Positions 5,610-6,879 of a DNA stretch of 6,879 nt are shown one piece after another. A program made the position numbers and the translations under genes. Positions within the stretch are counted from its first letter, which is position 1, and every line of letters starts with the position of its first letter. The DNA lies in the NCBI GenBank assembly GCA_905233295.1, contig CAJODX010000055.1:1-6879 (forward strand), written 5' to 3'. Below the pieces are notes generated by a model. The model was not told where the DNA came from. It did not search any database and was given only the letters and a program-made list of their open reading frames with translations. Source of the DNA: an uncultured Synergistales bacterium. GTDB lineage: Bacteria; Synergistota; Synergistia; Synergistales; Aminobacteriaceae.

Positions 5610-6209
5610 AACGTGTTTTTCATATTCCGGCGCAGGAACGCCTGATTTCTTTCCGGCTTCGATGGATTTCAAAAGCCACGCCATATTTTCGCCGAGAGTT
5701 CTCATTGTCTGAAGACCTTCAAGATCCTGCCTGACTTCTTCAGGATTGTTTCCGTGTACGCCGTTCCAGTATTGTGATGCAACAACGGGCATGTTCATTA
5801 TGGTGAAATATTTATTGAGCCTGTCGAATGATGCTGTAGTCCCCGAACGTCTGCATGACACAACAGCAGCTCCGAGTTTTCCGAACCATCTAGCACCGCC
5901 GGAAAAAAATAATCTGTCAAGGAATGCGAGAAGAGCTCCGTTAGGTCCGGCGTAATATACAGGTGAACCTATCACAACGCCGTCAAACTCATCGAGTCTC
6001 GCGGTTAATGCACGCACAGCATCATTGAAAACACAATGACCAAGCTCAGAGCATTTATAACATGCAATGCAACCGTGTACTGCCTGTTTGCCGATCCAGA
6101 AAAATTCCGTTTCAACACCGTGCCTGTTTAACGCTCCGGCAACCTCAGACAAAGCCGTGAATGTACAGCCGTGTTCATTCGGACTGCCGTTGATTAACAA
6201 AACTTTCAT
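5589..6209 (-). CDS. NAD(P)H-dependent FMN reductase / iron-sulfur flavoprotein-like (flavodoxin fold)
   Basis: A 206-residue cytosolic flavodoxin-fold protein of the FMN_red group. The N-terminal beta strand and phosphate-binding loop for FMN read KVLLINGSPNEHGCT (2-16). IGSPVYYAGPNGALLAFLDR (80-99) carries the conserved G-S-P-V-Y-Y loop that contacts the flavin ring. Between them sits a compact cysteine cluster, C47-x2-C50-x2-C53-x5-C59 (GCIACYKCSELGHC, 46-59). This matches the spacing known from iron-sulfur flavoproteins (CX2CX2CX4-7C) that bind a 4Fe-4S cluster. Likely role: electron transfer or reduction of quinones, disulfides or oxygen species; the substrate cannot be read from sequence. 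The ATG at 6209-6207 starts immediately before the nucleotide-binding strand, as expected. GAGG (6226-6223) lies 13 bases upstream, a rather long spacing. It follows the P-type ATPase gene by 70 bases on the same strand and may share its transcript or have its own promoter. Confidence 0.88.
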   Translation of the reverse strand: MKVLLINGSPNEHGCTFTALSEVAGALNRHGVETEFFWIGKQAVHGCIACYKCSELGHCVFNDAVRALTARLDEFDGVVIGSPVYYAGPNGALLAFLDRLFFSGGARWFGKLGAAVVSCRRSGTTASFDRLNKYFTIMNMPVVASQYWNGVHGNNPEEVRQDLEGLQTMRTLGENMAWLLKSIEAGKKSGVPAPEYEKHVFTNFIR

Positions 6210-6260
6210 TAAAAATTTTCAACCTCGTTTTGTCAAAGATTTGAGTTTACCCCTGCGTGA

Positions 6261-6269
6261 ATTTTATCA
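6261..6269 (-). promoter_or_regulatory. Possible extended -10 promoter for the FMN reductase-like gene
   Basis: The minus strand reads TGATAAAAT, which fits TGnTAtAAT with one mismatch in the hexamer. It lies just after the ATPase stop codon and would place a start near 6254, about 45 bases before the ATG at 6209. No convincing -35 is seen at the right distance. A/T-rich gaps produce such matches by chance, so this is a weak call; co-transcription with the ATPase is the alternative. No terminator-like hairpin is visible in this 70-base gap. Confidence 0.35.
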
Positions 6270-6279
6270 CTTATCCATA

Positions 6280-6879
6280 TCATAGACGCTGACAATATGC
6301 CCGTATTGCGTTCAAGACCGCAAGCACCATAACGCCGACATCTGCAAAGACTGCAAGCCACATGTTTGCAAAACCCAACGCTCCCAGCACAAGACAGATT
6401 AATTTTACGCCTATTGAAAAATAAATGTTTTCTTTCACGATGTTTAAACATTTTCGTGAAAATTTAACAGCCTCAGGAATTTTTAACGGGTCATCATCCA
6501 TTAATACGACATCGGCGGCTTCTATTGCAGCGTCAGAGCCTAAAGCTCCCATCGCTATGCCGGCATCTGCACGCGAAAGAACGGGCGCATCATTGATACC
6601 GTCTCCGACAAACGCGGTTTTATATTTTTTCAAAAATTCTTCGGCTTTTTGAACTTTGTCAGCAGGCAATAACTCGCTGAAATAATTTTCAATTCCAAGC
6701 TTTTCAGCGACTTCATGCGCAACAGATTCAGAATCGCCGGTGAGCATTACGGATTTTATTCCCATGGATTTTAATTTTTTCACGGCTTCAGCTGAATTAT
6801 CTTTTATCACGTCCGAAATCACGATATGTCCGGCGTAAATTTTATTTATGGAAATGTGAATTATCGTTCCGTTTTTTTC
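6280..6879 (-). CDS. zntA: P1B-type heavy-metal-transporting ATPase (Zn/Cd/Pb group), C-terminal part, cut by window end
   Basis: The last 200 codons of a metal-exporting P-type ATPase; the frame is open through base 6879, so catalytic DKTGT, the CPx helix and any metal-binding domain lie outside. Visible parts (fragment numbering): the hinge of the ATP-binding region, IVISDVIKDNSAEAV (19-33); MLTGDSES (45-52); LLPADKV (70-76); VGDGINDAPVLSRADAGIAMG (91-111), with the Mg-binding GDGxNDAP; and LGSDAAIEAADVVLM (113-127). The final two membrane helices follow. Helix 7 has ENIYFSIGVK with N151 and K159, and helix 8 has FADVGV with D180. The paired Lys and Asp-Gly in these helices are the signature of the P1B-2 group, which exports Zn2+, Cd2+ and Pb2+. 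Cu-ATPases instead carry Tyr-Asn and Met-Ser motifs in these helices. The GTG at 6822-6820 is an internal Val codon, not a start. No metal-responsive regulator is visible in the window. Whether the main substrate is zinc or cadmium cannot be decided. Confidence 0.92.
   Translation of the reverse strand, partial: EKNGTIIHISINKIYAGHIVISDVIKDNSAEAVKKLKSMGIKSVMLTGDSESVAHEVAEKLGIENYFSELLPADKVQKAEEFLKKYKTAFVGDGINDAPVLSRADAGIAMGALGSDAAIEAADVVLMDDDPLKIPEAVKFSRKCLNIVKENIYFSIGVKLICLVLGALGFANMWLAVFADVGVMVLAVLNAIRAYCQRL

Noticed and set aside
6208..6236. TTGACA (6236-6231) and TTTAAT (6213-6208) with a 17-base spacer on the minus strand, resembling a sigma-70 promoter.
   Set aside because: The -10 hexamer overlaps the ATG of the flavoprotein gene (6209-6207), so it would start inside the gene and drop the FMN-binding N-terminus. 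Treated as chance.
6233..6451. Minus-strand 72-codon frame spanning the ATPase 3' end and the following gap.
   Set aside because: It is out of frame with the ATPase, whose C-terminal helices and Lys/Asp signature are intact, and has no recognisable motif.
6280..6822. A 180-codon gene starting at GTG 6822.
   Set aside because: The frame stays open upstream to the window end, and those residues continue the ATPase domain (G-H-I-V-I-S-D hinge). The GTG is an internal Val, so the gene is cut by the window rather than short.
1..6879. CRISPR arrays, tRNA/rRNA genes, transposase or integrase fragments, defence or toxin-antitoxin genes.
   Set aside because: I read the gaps and coding frames for these and saw none. 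Nearly all sequence is accounted for by eight housekeeping or envelope genes.

Overview
All eight recognisable genes in this window lie on the minus strand, so the biological reading order runs from high to low coordinates. The genes are packed with gaps of a few bases or overlaps. The longest gene-free gaps are 102 bases (5487-5588), 70 bases (6210-6279) and 69 bases (535-603). I saw no RNA gene, transposon, integrase, phage gene or CRISPR array. By eye the base composition is mid-40s percent G+C, with A/T-run-rich gaps.

Reading order: (1) the C-terminal part of a Zn/Cd-type P1B ATPase, cut by the window end (6879-6280); (2) a flavodoxin-fold NAD(P)H:FMN reductase-like protein with an iron-sulfur-flavoprotein-type cysteine cluster (6209-5589); (3) a gap with an extended -10 promoter and a short heptad repeat; (4) a five-gene run with almost no spacing: YugP-type membrane zinc metallopeptidase, RsmB-type 16S rRNA m5C methyltransferase, a kinase-less PASTA-domain membrane protein, ribulose-phosphate 3-epimerase and a RodZ-like HTH/membrane protein (5486-604); (5) a 69-base gap with a long A/T-rich hairpin; (6) the N-terminal half of MraY, cut by the window start (534-1). 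The five-gene run is probably one operon mixing cell-envelope functions with translation and central-metabolism housekeeping. MraY and the RodZ-like protein concern peptidoglycan synthesis and cell shape. The PASTA protein probably senses or binds cell wall outside the membrane. RsmB and Rpe are the usual housekeeping passengers of this neighbourhood.

Organism: a bacterium with classical GGAGG Shine-Dalgarno sites, frequent TTG starts and a murein-synthesis block beginning just after the housekeeping operon. In Bacillus-type Firmicutes, rsmB is followed by a PP2C phosphatase, the PASTA kinase PrkC, rsgA and rpe. Here the slot between rsmB and rpe holds only a PASTA protein without a kinase domain. 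From memory, a similar yugP-rsmB-PASTA-rpe order occurs in Synergistota, so that phylum is my best guess, but I could not verify it.

No defence system, mobile island or wholly new system is visible. The points worth a second look are the kinase-less PASTA protein in the PrkC position with its uncharacterised C-terminal domain, the hairpin ahead of an mraY that lacks a Shine-Dalgarno site, and the three consecutive TTG starts.
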